From positions 124,001-188,000 of the forward strand of contig NBIV01000086.1 of NCBI GenBank assembly GCA_003194525.1: a stretch of 64,000 bases of DNA, read 5' to 3'. This document shows, one piece after another, positions 47,004 to 57,600 of the stretch (the stretch's first letter is position 1; every line of letters begins with the position of its first letter). The translations under genes were made by a program, and so were the position numbers. This stretch comes from Gracilariopsis chorda. Taxonomy: Eukaryota > Rhodophyta > Florideophyceae > Gracilariales > Gracilariaceae. Below the pieces are notes generated by a model. It was given only the letters and a program-made list of their open reading frames with translations, ran no database searches and was not told the origin of the DNA.

Positions 47004-47448
47004 TGTTGATCAGAACAGGGTTGCAGAGTGCGATGACGTGAGTGCAGTAGCGCGGGCAACAGGAACAGGCACAAGGACCCCGGATCTCCTGCCTAGGATG
47101 CCCCCGATCACTGCTCTTCTGCGGGTGATCGGTCTTTTTATACTTCGTACGACAGCTCTGCATTTTTGTGCTACTCCATGTGGTACAGGATTTCTAGCTG
47201 TTCTATACAATAAAGAATACGTTCTCTTGTGTACGTCTAGCTTGAACGGTTCTTGCTCAAACGTTCTCACGTCGCTGTTGGCGTGCTGCTCTCTCTACAG
47301 CAGGGCACGCCTACTTCAAGCCTTTCTTTTCCTAAGCTTTCCTGCGGTACAAGGCTCACGGTTCTGTGTAACGTAGTGAAGCTTCTTCTGCAAGTTGCTT
47401 TCGCTTCGGACATCCAGCCGTTCGAAATGATACTCGCTAACATCAACA
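47004..47448 (-). repeat. 3' LTR of element D
   Basis: 445 bp, TGTTGATCAGAAC...GCTAACATCAACA. On the minus strand it carries TATAAAAAG (47134-47142). It differs from the other LTR at about 47368 (T here, C there). Confidence 0.93.
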
Positions 47449-47461
47449 GTCCCCCATAGCC
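47449..47461 (-). other. Polypurine tract of element D
   Basis: Minus strand GGCTATGGGGGAC directly before the 3' LTR. The identical word precedes the 3' LTR of element B at 54331-54343. Confidence 0.7.
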
Positions 47462-47476
47462 AGCCTCCGTGGTTGG

Positions 47477-48820
47477 TTATTTTTGGTTAATGGATGCGAT
47501 TACATTTCGTTGTCTGCGTGTTCCTCCTTTCTTCGTTTCCGTGAGATATTCTTGTACTAAATCTGGCACATCCTGTTGTAATGATTTTAAATCAACCCAG
47601 TCAGCCTCATTGTTCTCGAAACCTGTCCACTTCACTAATAGTTCGATATTTCTCTTTCGTAGGCGAATATCCTGGAAGTCCTCGATTACCAACAGTTCGT
47701 TCTTCTGATATGCCAGATGTTCTCGTAGCTCCTCTGTAACTTCGAAATCTTTGTTTTGGAAAAGTTTTAGCCTCCTTCCGTGTACGAGTTCCTTTTTTCC
47801 AGTAGCCAGATCTTCGACTTCAAAAATATACTGTTGGCGGCATTCCGTGACGCGAAAAGGTCCTTGCCACCTCAGGCAGGTCTTTGCCCGGATATTTCTC
47901 TGCATTACCGCCTTCAATACAAAATCTCCTTTGCAGAAATTGACGGGTTTCACACCAGTACGACGATTATGCGCGTCGACCGAAGCTTTGCGCTGTTTCC
48001 CTGATCGTTCCACGCATACGCGATGGATGCTCTGTAAGGCCTGATGTAACTTGTCTAAGTTCTTCAGAGCCGTTGATTGAGATACCTTGATATCCTGTAC
48101 AGATTTCACTTCTGCTTTCCCTCGTAGAATAGCAGTCAATGGGGAGTCCTGTGGCAGCCCTGTGAACACTGTGAGAGGGCAACTTCCGTTCAGTCTTCTC
48201 GCCGGTGCGCTGTTCAGAGCTGATTGGACCAGTGGCAGTACGGACGGCCAGGCTGACTGGGGAAGTTGGAATTCTGAAAGCATTGCTCGACATGTCCTAA
48301 GTAACTCTCTGCAGACTACCTCAACTGAACCGTTGGTCCACGGGCAGTAGGGAAGAGTGAAATGATGGCTTGCCTTCAGCTTCTGTGCGAGTAGCTTCAC
48401 GAGCTTGTTTTTGAAATGACTGCCTTGATCTGAAACCCATGATCTTGAGACACCAAAAGCCGCGAACCAATCCACGAGTACATCTGCAGTCGTTTCCGCG
48501 TCAGCTTCTTCTACCGCTCTCAGCCACACATAGCCAGACAGGTCATCCTTCACAATAAGGGAGTATATTTCACCGTGCTCTCCCTTTCCCATGTAGCAAT
48601 AGTCGAAATGTATCAACTCGTTTGGCTTGTTGGCGTGCATGGTGTGACCCAACGGTCTCGGTACCATCCTTCCAGACTCAGTAGCAAGGCAGTGCAGACA
48701 AGATCTAGTGAAGGCAATAATGTGTTTCTTTAGGTCTTTCCACCAAAATTGCGCTGCTACGGTATCGAATGTGGGATCTGTTGCTCGATGTCCTCCTTTC
48801 CCAGTGTGAGCGGCAATCAT
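47477..48820 (-). CDS. Integrase with C-terminal chromodomain, element D
   Basis: 447 codons. The zinc-binding domain shows HTGKGGHRATDP and CLHCLA; the DDE core has HFDYCYMGKGEHGEIYSLI with VKDD, then WVSDQGSHFKNKLV and LPYCPWTNGSVEVVCRELL (the three catalytic acidic residues kept). The C-terminal segment VHGRRLKLFQNKDFEV leads to a chromodomain, VELLVKWTGFENNEADWVDL-like in position 395-430, where it reads IELLVKWTGF then NNEADWV. The ATG at 48820 overlaps the stop of the upstream ORF (ATGA), but homology with element B extends upstream of that ATG (GQVWIPEGDEKLQF), so integrase is normally fused to Pol and one frame change is needed. Confidence 0.88.
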   Translation of the reverse strand: MIAAHTGKGGHRATDPTFDTVAAQFWWKDLKKHIIAFTRSCLHCLATESGRMVPRPLGHTMHANKPNELIHFDYCYMGKGEHGEIYSLIVKDDLSGYVWLRAVEEADAETTADVLVDWFAAFGVSRSWVSDQGSHFKNKLVKLLAQKLKASHHFTLPYCPWTNGSVEVVCRELLRTCRAMLSEFQLPQSAWPSVLPLVQSALNSAPARRLNGSCPLTVFTGLPQDSPLTAILRGKAEVKSVQDIKVSQSTALKNLDKLHQALQSIHRVCVERSGKQRKASVDAHNRRTGVKPVNFCKGDFVLKAVMQRNIRAKTCLRWQGPFRVTECRQQYIFEVEDLATGKKELVHGRRLKLFQNKDFEVTEELREHLAYQKNELLVIEDFQDIRLRKRNIELLVKWTGFENNEADWVDLKSLQQDVPDLVQEYLTETKKGGTRRQRNVIASINQK

Positions 48821-51800
48821 GATTCTGAACTGTAGTTTCTCATCTCCTTCCGGAATCCAGACCTGACCTTTCGGGTTCGTATGATGCCGTTTGTCTTCGT
48901 GTATTGGGCTGGAGGCGCCACACTGCTGCTATTCTGTGACGTAATAATATCGTGCATCGTGGGCCAGTCGTAGTCCTTGACCAGGCCGGGGTTGATTGGT
49001 GCTGTCATCAGTGCTCGAATACGTCCCGTGACGGTTGGTTCTACGGTCCGTTTGGCTTTGACAGCCCATCTTGTAAGCATATCAGCCCAAAAGTTTCGTT
49101 CCCCAGACACGTGTTCTATCACGAATCGAAATGCGTTCAACTTCAGAGCCCACCTTGTGAGTTTGTTTGCAACATGCCTAGGTACCCCAGGGTTACGACC
49201 GTATGGGTCGTAAATATATACGAGGTTCGCGTGATCCGTATATATTGATACAGTCCGCCCGACGATGAGGTAGTCCAGCCTGCACATGGACTCTACGATG
49301 GCGTACCCTTCCTTTTCCGGTACACTCCACCTCTCGGAGGACCCATTAAACGCACCGGATAAGAAGCAGAGGGGCTCGTGCAATTGGTCCTCGATCTTCT
49401 TGTCCTTATCTGATTCAGGGGACTGAGTCAAAATTCCTGCCCAATGAGTTTCGGATGCATCCGTAAAGAGACAAATCCTATAACCTTCCTTCGGGAGCGA
49501 GAGTGTTGTTGCTCGTGCCAGTTGTTTCTTGACCAGTTCGAATGCTTCGGCATGCTCGGCAGTCCAATTGAGTCGCACCTTCTTCAACGCTTTCTTCGTT
49601 CGTTTCCCCGTTCTCCGGCATGCTTCTTCCAACATGTTGTGTAGCGGTTCGATAAGGCGCGCGTAGTTCGGTATAGAATTCCTCAGCCAATTGGTTGCGC
49701 ACAGCAGTTGCTGCAACTCGTCCGCAGTCTGTGGTGCTTTCATTCTCAACAGGACCCCGAAATTCCTAGGGTCGAAACGGACACCTTCGGCCGAAATGAT
49801 TCTCCCGCAGAACTTGACTTCAGTGGCATAGAAACAAGACTTCTTCGGATTTAATTTGAAACCCACCTCGCTACACACTTGGAGGAATGCTTCTAGTTCA
49901 GATAGGAGCTGCTCTTCATTTTGGGCGTGGATGAGAAAGTCGTCCAACCATTGCAGCATCCTTTGGACCCTTCCTTCAAATTTTTCCCTCGTCACGGCTT
50001 GGAAATGATTGCCAGAGTCCGTGCCTCCTTGTAATGTTCTGGTTGGGGAGTAAATTCCTAACGGTGTCGGGATCGACATCAATTCCTGGGACATCTCATC
50101 GAGCGGCAGCTGCCAGTATCCGTGCGTGAAATCGATATTGGCGAAACATCTACTTCCGCTACATTCCTGTAACATTGATTCCAAGTGAGGCATAGCCGAC
50201 TGCAGTGGTACAGTCCGAAAATTTGTTCCGCGTAGGTCAACAGTAAACCGTAGTTTATCTGTTCCGGGTTTCGGTACTGCCAGTGCGGGGCACGCCCACC
50301 TTGCCTGATCGTTCTTGTACACGGCGCCAATTTTTTCTAATTGCTTGATGGTGTGGGAGATGAACGCTCTCTGAGCTGTGGAATATCTTCGCTGTGGTGT
50401 ACGGTACGGTTTGGCGTTTGGTGCGAGTTTGATCGACAATGGGCGTACGTCTGCTGGCGGTTGTGATCCCAATTTAATCCCGAAACTGCTTCGATTCTTC
50501 TTCAGCAGGACTTCCAGCCTTTTGGCGCCCGTGTCAGACATGCCATTCTTCCTTGCCTCACCGACTGCCGACCTGATCGCTGCTTCTATTTCTTCAACTG
50601 TGTCAGGTCCGAAACCGGCATGGAGGCACTCGGGCAATTCAATTGGGTCTTCATCGCCATCAGTGTATCTCGCCCCGTGATAGCTTGCCGATGCCAGTGT
50701 GTACGTCCTTTCACGCAGTTCTTGTTCCGACTTACCGTCTATCAGAGGTGCCATGCGTTGCAAATGGGCGTTGAAATCGAATCCCATGGCTTTCAGGAGA
50801 GGCCTGCCCAGCAGGATTTCCGGCATTTTCGAGTCCGCAATCAGGAATTGAACTCCTCTGATACAAACCGGCAATCCTGTCTGTGGCAGTATTATCGTCA
50901 GGTTCAGGCTCACCCTCCTTCGAGCAAAAACGGACTGTCCTAAGTCCTTGGCACACAGTGCAGTCTCAACGGATAGTGGGATTGGGAGCTGTTCGACCGC
51001 GAGTTCCGGATACTTGGCTATAATAGTTTCGAAACAATCTGACGGAATCGTTGAATAGTCTGCGCCAGAGTCCCCCAATGCCACTGCTTCGATGTCGTTC
51101 AGGAAGATTCTGTACCTTCTTTCCTCGGCATTTGGCTCCGACTCGCTTGCTGGGCCAAGAGAAACGGCTCTCACCTTAAGCGTTTTCTTCTTGCCGAAAT
51201 GCTTGTCCAGTAGCTCACGTCTCTCTTCCTTCGTGGTCACCGGACATTTACTGATTGGATGAATCCCTGAGCACTTCTCTACGTTCAAACACGGCTTCTT
51301 CCATTCCCCGGTGGCATACATCTCTGTAGATTTCTTCTTGTCTCCTTTAGTTCTCTCGATGTCGTAACTATGCGGCTTTCCCGGGGTTCTTCGCAATCTC
51401 TTCCGATCCGGTCCTTCATTTCTCCCTGCGTGCCTACCTTGCTCACGCATGTGCGTATTTTTCCGCTTCAGTTTTGCCATTGCGCACTGTACGGTGTGCA
51501 CCTGTGCGGCAAGTGTGGATATCGTATTTGTAAAGAACTTAATATCCCCTTTCTGCTCCTTTTTCCAGAGGCGCATCTGGTCCGTTACAATCTGCCGCAG
51601 CTCAGCAGGTTCCAGCTTCTTCACCAGCTTGGCAATAAGTTCCTTACACTGATCGCGGTCCGTAATAATGCTGGAAGCATTGTATTCATCCAAAGCAGCG
51701 ATTGTTTCCAACACAAGGTTTTCGGCGGCTCCAGACGGGTCCCGATGCATATGCTTGTACTTTACGGTGGCCAATGCCTCTTCCACTCGGTCGCTTAGGT

Positions 51801-52101
51801 TCGAGATCGTCGATGCTAAACGTGCGTCAAACCAGATCTTCACGGCCTCGTCCGTGGCCTCGTCGGGTGATCCAGCGTTTCCAATGCGGCCAAGAATGCA
51901 AAGGCTGTGTAAAAGTCTTGGCTTCATACATTGCCTGATTGATGCTGCTTTGATTCGCTGACTTGGGGGCCTTGCCGAATTGATATCTTCGCTGCGCTCA
52001 TTGTACGCAGCGAAATCGACTTCGAATTTGATGAGCTCAGGCTGCGAGGCTCCTTCGAGAGTAGGGGCCTGGATCGTGTTGATTATCCCATACGACGACA
52101 T
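48817..52101 (-). CDS. Gag-protease-RT-RNase H polyprotein, element D
   Basis: An uninterrupted 1094 codons from ATG 52101 (MSSYGIINTIQAPTLEGASQ). The Gag capsid-like part is followed by a zinc knuckle of spacing C-x5-C-x3-H-x4-C (CLNVEKCSGIHPISKC, residue about 280), protease VALGDSGADYSTIPSD (about 345), RT with FTVDLRGTNFRTVPLQSAMP, DFTHGYWQLPLDEMS and the catalytic box LQWLDDFLIHAQ, and RNase H with CLFTDASETHWAGILTQ, EGYAIVESMCRLDY and SIYTDHANLVYIYDPYGRN. Gag and Pol are in one frame, with no stop between them. The last ~20 codons (IIRTRKVRSGFRKEM) have left the Pol frame. All catalytic residues are present. Confidence 0.92.
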   Translation of the reverse strand: MSSYGIINTIQAPTLEGASQPELIKFEVDFAAYNERSEDINSARPPSQRIKAASIRQCMKPRLLHSLCILGRIGNAGSPDEATDEAVKIWFDARLASTISNLSDRVEEALATVKYKHMHRDPSGAAENLVLETIAALDEYNASSIITDRDQCKELIAKLVKKLEPAELRQIVTDQMRLWKKEQKGDIKFFTNTISTLAAQVHTVQCAMAKLKRKNTHMREQGRHAGRNEGPDRKRLRRTPGKPHSYDIERTKGDKKKSTEMYATGEWKKPCLNVEKCSGIHPISKCPVTTKEERRELLDKHFGKKKTLKVRAVSLGPASESEPNAEERRYRIFLNDIEAVALGDSGADYSTIPSDCFETIIAKYPELAVEQLPIPLSVETALCAKDLGQSVFARRRVSLNLTIILPQTGLPVCIRGVQFLIADSKMPEILLGRPLLKAMGFDFNAHLQRMAPLIDGKSEQELRERTYTLASASYHGARYTDGDEDPIELPECLHAGFGPDTVEEIEAAIRSAVGEARKNGMSDTGAKRLEVLLKKNRSSFGIKLGSQPPADVRPLSIKLAPNAKPYRTPQRRYSTAQRAFISHTIKQLEKIGAVYKNDQARWACPALAVPKPGTDKLRFTVDLRGTNFRTVPLQSAMPHLESMLQECSGSRCFANIDFTHGYWQLPLDEMSQELMSIPTPLGIYSPTRTLQGGTDSGNHFQAVTREKFEGRVQRMLQWLDDFLIHAQNEEQLLSELEAFLQVCSEVGFKLNPKKSCFYATEVKFCGRIISAEGVRFDPRNFGVLLRMKAPQTADELQQLLCATNWLRNSIPNYARLIEPLHNMLEEACRRTGKRTKKALKKVRLNWTAEHAEAFELVKKQLARATTLSLPKEGYRICLFTDASETHWAGILTQSPESDKDKKIEDQLHEPLCFLSGAFNGSSERWSVPEKEGYAIVESMCRLDYLIVGRTVSIYTDHANLVYIYDPYGRNPGVPRHVANKLTRWALKLNAFRFVIEHVSGERNFWADMLTRWAVKAKRTVEPTVTGRIRALMTAPINPGLVKDYDWPTMHDIITSQNSSSVAPPAQYTKTNGIIRTRKVRSGFRKEMRNYSSES

Positions 52102-52152
52102 CTTGCTCCAAAACCGTTCTATTACTCTTTGCAGAAAGAATGCAAAGCGCTT

Positions 52153-52597
52153 TGTTGATCAGAACAGGGTTGCAGAGTGCGATGACGTGAGTGCAGTAGC
52201 GCGGGCAACAGGAACAGGCACAAGGACCCCGGATCTCCTGCCTAGGATGCCCCCGATCACTGCTCTTCTGCGGGTGATCGGTCTTTTTATACTTCGTACG
52301 ACAGCTCTGCATTTTTGTGCTACTCCATGTGGTACAGGATTTCTAGCTGTTCTATACAATAAAGAATACGTTCTCTTGTGTACGTCTAGCTTGAACGGTT
52401 CTTGCTCAAACGTTCTCACGTCGCTGTTGGCGTGCTGCTCTCTCTACAGCAGGGCACGCCTACTTCAAGCCTTTCTTTTCCTAAGCTTTCCTGCGGTACA
52501 AGGCTCACGGTTCTGCGTAACGTAGTGAAGCTTCTTCTGCAAGTTGCTTTCGCTTCGGACATCCAGCCGTTCGAAATGATACTCGCTAACATCAACA
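52153..52597 (-). repeat. 5' LTR of element D
   Basis: 445 bp copy followed on the right by the CAATC duplication. On the minus strand the leader after it begins AAGCGCTTTGCATTC, and the Gag ATG follows after 51 bases. Confidence 0.93.
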
Positions 52598-54343
52598 CAA
52601 TCCCGATATCGCCCGGCATACAGCTAACAAACTTACACGCTGGGCTCTAAAGCTGAATGGGTTTCGATTCGTCATCGAACACGTACCGGGAGAACGCAAC
52701 GTCTGGGCTGACATGTTGACGAGATGGGCGGTGCACCTCAGGAAGACTGTGCAGTCCGCCAATATCGGACGCGTGAGTGCATTCATGTGCGCGCCGATCA
52801 ATCCTAAAATGACGATGCGTACGATTGGCCTTCGCTGCAGGATATCATCCAATCGCAAGATGCAAACCGCACCAGCGCCCCAAAGCGAGCCCACGAGAAG
52901 GAAGGAGCCATCCGCATGCCCACAGGGCAAATGTGGATACCCGACGGTGACCACAAGTGGCAACTAAGAATCTTGATCGCGGCACATACCGGTAAAGGCG
53001 GACACCGAGCAGCTGAACCACCTTTGCAGACAGTAGCAGCCCATTTCTGGTGGAAAGACCTCAGGCGAAGGACCACGGAATTCACTGCCTCCTGCTTCCA
53101 TTGCATCGCTACTGAGCCAGGAAAAGTCGTTCCCAGACCACTCGGACACACCCTGCATGCCGACAAGCCAAACGAGCTTCTGCATTTCGATTACTGCTAC
53201 ATGCAAAAAGGCGATAAGAGCAAGCTCTACACTTTGGTGGTCAAAGACGACCTCTCAGGCTAGGTTTGGCTCAAGAGCACGGAGAAAGCCCACTCCGACA
53301 CCACAGCGGACGCACTGGTGGATTGGTTCGCATGCTTTGTAGTAGCCCAGTCGTGGATATCTGATCAGGGAAGCCACTTTAAGAACAAGCTCGTCAAATC
53401 CCTGGCACAGAAGCTGAAGGCCGACCACCATTTCACATTGCCGTACTGTCCTTGGAGCAACGGATCCGTCGAAGTCGTCTGCCGCGAACTACTTAGAGCC
53501 TGTCGGGCATTGCTGTCAGAATTTCAGCTGCCACAGTCGGCGTGGCCGGGCGTTTTGCCGCTAGTACAGTCCGCGCTGAACAGTGCACCGACGAGAAGGC
53601 TTAACGGAAAGTGCCCGTTGACCGTATTTACCGGACTCCCGCAAGACTCACCTCTCGCCGCCATACTGAGAAGTCAGAAGGAAGTACCCACGGTCGGAAG
53701 CATCGACAGCATGCGTGCTGGAGCCTTATTGGAAGCGATAGGGTGCACGAGGCATTGCACAAGATGCATAGAAACTGCGCAGACCAAGCAAGAAGACAGT
53801 GAAAGTCTTCGGTCGATGCCCACAACCGGAGAACCGGGGTAAGAGCTGTTGACTTCACAGAAGGCGACTATGTTATTAAGGCTATGCTACAGAGGAACAT
53901 ACGCGCAAAGACCAGTTTGAAGTGGAACAGACCCTTCCGAGTCACAGCCTGTCGAGAACAATTCATTTTTGAAGTAGAAAACCTACTGGACGGAAAGAAG
54001 GAGCTCGTGCACGGTAGGAGATTGAAATTGTTCCGCAACAAGGACTTTGAAATATCAGAAGACATCAAGGATCACCTCGCGTATCAGCAAAATGAACTCT
54101 TGGTAGTCGAAGACTTTGAGGATATTCGTCGCCGGAGTAATCAAGTAGAACTGCTGGTGAAATGGACTGGTTCTTCTCTCGGAGAATCGGACTGGGTCAA
54201 CATCGATTCACTACGTACGGACGTTCCCGAACTTTTACAGGAGTATCTGGAGGAAACCAAGAAGTCGGGGACAAGAAGACAACGCAACCTCATTTCAGCC
54301 ATCGGCACACACTAACCAAACGAAGCGTTTGGCTATGGGGGAC

Positions 54344-54672
54344 TGTTGATTGCGCATCATGCGTGAGACGCATATGCGGCTGAATTGTAGGTAGCAGGTT
54401 GCGTAGGTAGCAGGTTATCGTAGGTAGACCTACACCACGGGTTTGAGAGCTGTTACCCATAGACCGTGGGTGACGTCAAAAACGAGGTAGTTTCCTGTTT
54501 GAGAGCTGCCCGAAGGAGGCAGAATAAATACCCGGTTTCGGTATGAAGAAACCGAAACCGGAGGCATCCTCAGACGAACTTCTGAGGTCCTGTGCCTGTT
54601 CCATCGCCTCGCGTTCACTCACACGCCTCCGTCGTGCGACTGCCCGCTCCAGCTTTCCTGTCCTGACCAACA
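54344..54672 (+). repeat. 3' LTR of element B
   Basis: 329 bp, preceded by the polypurine tract GGCTATGGGGGAC (54331-54343) and followed by AATTC. It has one extra base relative to the 5' LTR near 54357. Confidence 0.88.
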
Positions 54673-57600
54673 AATTCCCTGTAGTCTCTTTCGCAGGGGG
54701 CGGTGTATGAACATGCACATTGACGGATGCGAGAATGACACTTGCAACCCTCTGCGGAGAAAAATGCCTGGCTTGATGCTGCACGGACAAAGACTCATAG
54801 TTAGACGGAAATTCAGAACGATCTTGGTTCTCTTCCCCGAAAGTTTCCAGAGATTGCCTGGTTTGGACATTACCGGAAGCTGCATCTCCTTGCACGGCAT
54901 ATCTTCTCTTAAATGTTACGGTTACATCCTGGGCGGACGTAGTTGACTTCGCAGAACACATATCCGTGCAGAACTCCACTTGCTCTTCATTGATGACATA
55001 CTCTTCCGGTAAATCATTCTTTCTAGGAATGCTTTGATATATTTCTTCTTCCCCCTGGCCTTCTTGATGATCCTCTTCGCTCTTCAGCTGCTGATAAGTA
55101 TTGATTAATTCCTCTACATCGACTATTCTTTGTCCACACTCTTCGCGTGACTCACTACGCAACAAAAGTTCCATGCGCTCTTTGTCCTCTGTATTTTGAA
55201 GCGTCAAGAGTAGGGTGTCAATTTCTGCCTCAAGTAGTTCAAAGACCGTTTGGAAATTCAAATTTCGAAGGCTTGAAGGGCCGAGGAAGCGATTCACTTC
55301 CATGGGCATTGTGAGCCAGAGGGACTGACATATCCACTTCATTAACCAGTACGCTCGGAGTTTCTTCCTGTTTTTCGGGAGAAAAAGCTTTACTGGAGCT
55401 ATTATCCGAAGAACCGGAGGTATCCAGTCTTCCAAGGTCTGTCGAGCCCGGCGAGTCCCATGTTTTCGTCCCTAACGGTTTAAGAAGTTCATCACAGCCA
55501 TGCGGAGAACAGGAAAAACCATAATCTACTTCTCTTTCCGCGTGCTGCTGGACATATTCCAAACGCTCTTTTGCGCCTCTGCCTAGCTGTACTCGTTTAA
55601 AAAGGTAGGCAGTCATGAGAATCCTTAACCTCCCAAATGACTCTTTTTTGAGGCCCGAAATAAGTGGAGGGCTATGACAGCCAAGGCAGAAATAGAAATG
55701 TTTGGTAATGCCCCTAGCCGTTGACAAGCTCCTTCGAATAGCTTGATATTGCTCCGTACACTCCCTGATTTCTTAACCAAGTTCTGGTAATCCCGAACTT
55801 CTGCAGGTGCGACGCGAATTATGTCCTTGAATTCAATCATGTTAGCATGAAGCTGATCCAGAAGGATACAGAGTACAGCACAATCCCTAAAGCTTTCCGT
55901 GAAGTCTGCGACCTTAAGTCAGTGAATACCACATACGGTTGCGCACCACTGAAGAAGCTTTCGTATACAATCTTCCTCTGGGCGTTCGTATATAACCAGT
56001 ATGCTTGGACTCTTGATCGTTACGCTTAGTTCTCGAAGTGTCTCCGATGAGCTACACCACACAGCATCCGCCGTGCGGGCACGGAATTTGTCCTGCACTG
56101 CACGGAGACTTTCGTCTAACAGTGAATTGTCCAGAAGTTTGATTTAGATCGAGAGCTTAGCGATCTGCCACAGAAGAGCCACGGTTTCAGGAAGGTTACT
56201 GTCTAGGATTTCTGTTGCGGTTTCCTTCCACAGAACTTTAGCGCGGAGTCTATCTGCAGCGTATTCGTTTATCGTATCCAACGCAATCATTATGCTAAAT
56301 GAGTGCTTTTTGTGTCTAGTCGCATCACTGAGCTGGCTACCATACTTTTATTTTACCTGTTGCAGAGGACGAGGGTAGCCAGTAAGCAATGAAGCAAGCT
56401 TGCACAAGCGGACCCGTCTCGTAAATCTGTGCCAAGGTCTCAGACTGCAAAATTACTATTTCGATCCCACGGCGGATAGTCGTATTTTAGTCTGTATCCA
56501 CGCTCTCCAAGAAAACGATTCAGACTATCAGGATTTTGCAAGTATATTTGGCTGAGTCTATCAACGACTTCTTGAGACTTGTGAACAGATGAGTCCGGTT
56601 TGAACAATGGAAAAGGAATGTTGTTGACAACATCGGTGTCTTGTGCGGCATGATCCAACAACATGATGAGCAGCAGGGTGCGATAGATAACAAGTCCATT
56701 CGGTTTGATGGAGTCCATATTAGAAGACGGAGTGAAAACTGTGCTTGGGCTAGTAATGGTAAACTTTAATGCAACAGGATTCTCTGTGGTAAAAGGGTTG
56801 CGCAGAATGTAGTCGACAAGTTTTTGTTGTAAGACTTCAACCTCTATTCTCTTGTTCGGCTTGTTTTGAGCTTTCTGTATCAAGTCGTTAATTTGAAGAG
56901 CTAAATTGGTGTGCAAGATAAGGCTCAGGCACAACAGAAGCCAAGTAGAATCATACGAAAATGTGAGCAGAGAAACTGACTGCTCAAACTTAGGTTGTTC
57001 TGTGGCAATAGAAACAGCGGCACTAAAGTAAAAGTTGGCTTTCTTGATGTAGTTGCCAAAGCGCAGTACCTCAGCGTTGAGTGTGGTGCTCCTGTAAAAG
57101 CGCAGCACAGCTGCCTATTTTGCAATGAAGACATCTGAGGAGGCGAAGTTTTGAGTTGGGAAATAGGATGCAGATGAAGAAAGATCACCAAGCTTGTGGT
57201 TTAGCCGAGCAGTTAGGTCGTCAACGTGACGCGGCAGCCAAACCTCTGGATTGGTCTCAACATACCTCCTCTTGAAACAAGGAGTAGCTTTCAAAGAGGC
57301 AGTGGTGGGTCCTGCATGTGAAGAGCGGCGTACGGATGATGCGGCAATGGAGAGGGTGGTGGCAGAAGGGGGTAGTTTAGGCAAAGGTGTTTGTAGAATA
57401 TCATTGGAGTTCTCATACGCCGATGCAGCTGAAGATATGGATGGACGAGCTCTGGTGGCTCTTTTTGTGATTGGAGTATGGAAGAGACGTTTGCGAACAG
57501 TTGCGGGCAGGGGCGCGTAGGATCCCCGACGCTGGTCTTTCTCTTTGTCCGGATGAACTGGATGAAACATTGGAAGAATTGGCCGTGATTATGGCCATAA

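Larger units (their letters stand above)
46999..52602 (-). mobile_element. Ty3/gypsy element D (inner, young), nested in element B
   Basis: CAATC is duplicated at 46999-47003 and 52598-52602; removal of the element plus one CAATC restores the RNase H frame of element B (GRN-PDIARH). LTRs of 445 bp each, differing at a single base as far as I can see. The internal region holds one long Gag-Pol ORF and an overlapping integrase ORF. This is the least damaged transposon in the window and a plausible recently active copy. It is the same family as B by protein, but its LTR sequence is different except for the ends. Confidence 0.95.
44092..54315 (+). pseudogene. Gag-Pol of element B, interrupted
   Basis: Starts at ATG 44092 (MSSYGIVTTIQAPT), closely related to the Gag of the inner element. 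A TAG at 44506 and several shifts follow. Landmarks are the zinc knuckle CLNKAKCSGVHPISQC (about 44900), protease ALGDSGADYSTIP (45118), RT HWLDDFLIHAK (46240), and RNase H up to YIYDPYGRN. There the inner element splits the codon run, and it resumes at 52603 with DIARHTANKLTRWALKL. Integrase has HTGKGGHRAAEPP and CFHCIA, FDYCYMQKGDKSKLYTLVVK, WISDQGSHFKNKLVKSL and LPYCPWSNGSVEVV, with a TAG at 53261. The C-terminal chromodomain reads VELLVKWTGSSLGESDWV. Confidence 0.85.
43713..54677 (+). mobile_element. Ty3/gypsy element B (outer), inserted in the ASPM-like gene
   Basis: AATTC is duplicated at 43713-43717 and 54673-54677. LTRs of 328 and 329 bp (TGTTGATTGCGC...CTGACCAACA) flank a Gag-Pol region on the plus strand. 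The element is itself interrupted at 47003/52603 by a relative. Without the insert it measures about 5.36 kb. The two LTRs differ at roughly nine places by eye, so this insertion is clearly older than the one inside it. Confidence 0.92.

Noticed and set aside
47010-47270. 86-codon ORF found identically at 47010-47270 and 52159-52419
   Set aside because: It lies wholly inside the LTR pair of element D; the duplication is the LTR itself.
55919-57117. Stop-codon reassignment to explain in-frame stops in the spindle-like gene
   Set aside because: TAG, TGA and TAA all occur, frameshifts are also present, and intact genes in the window use normal stops; decay is simpler.
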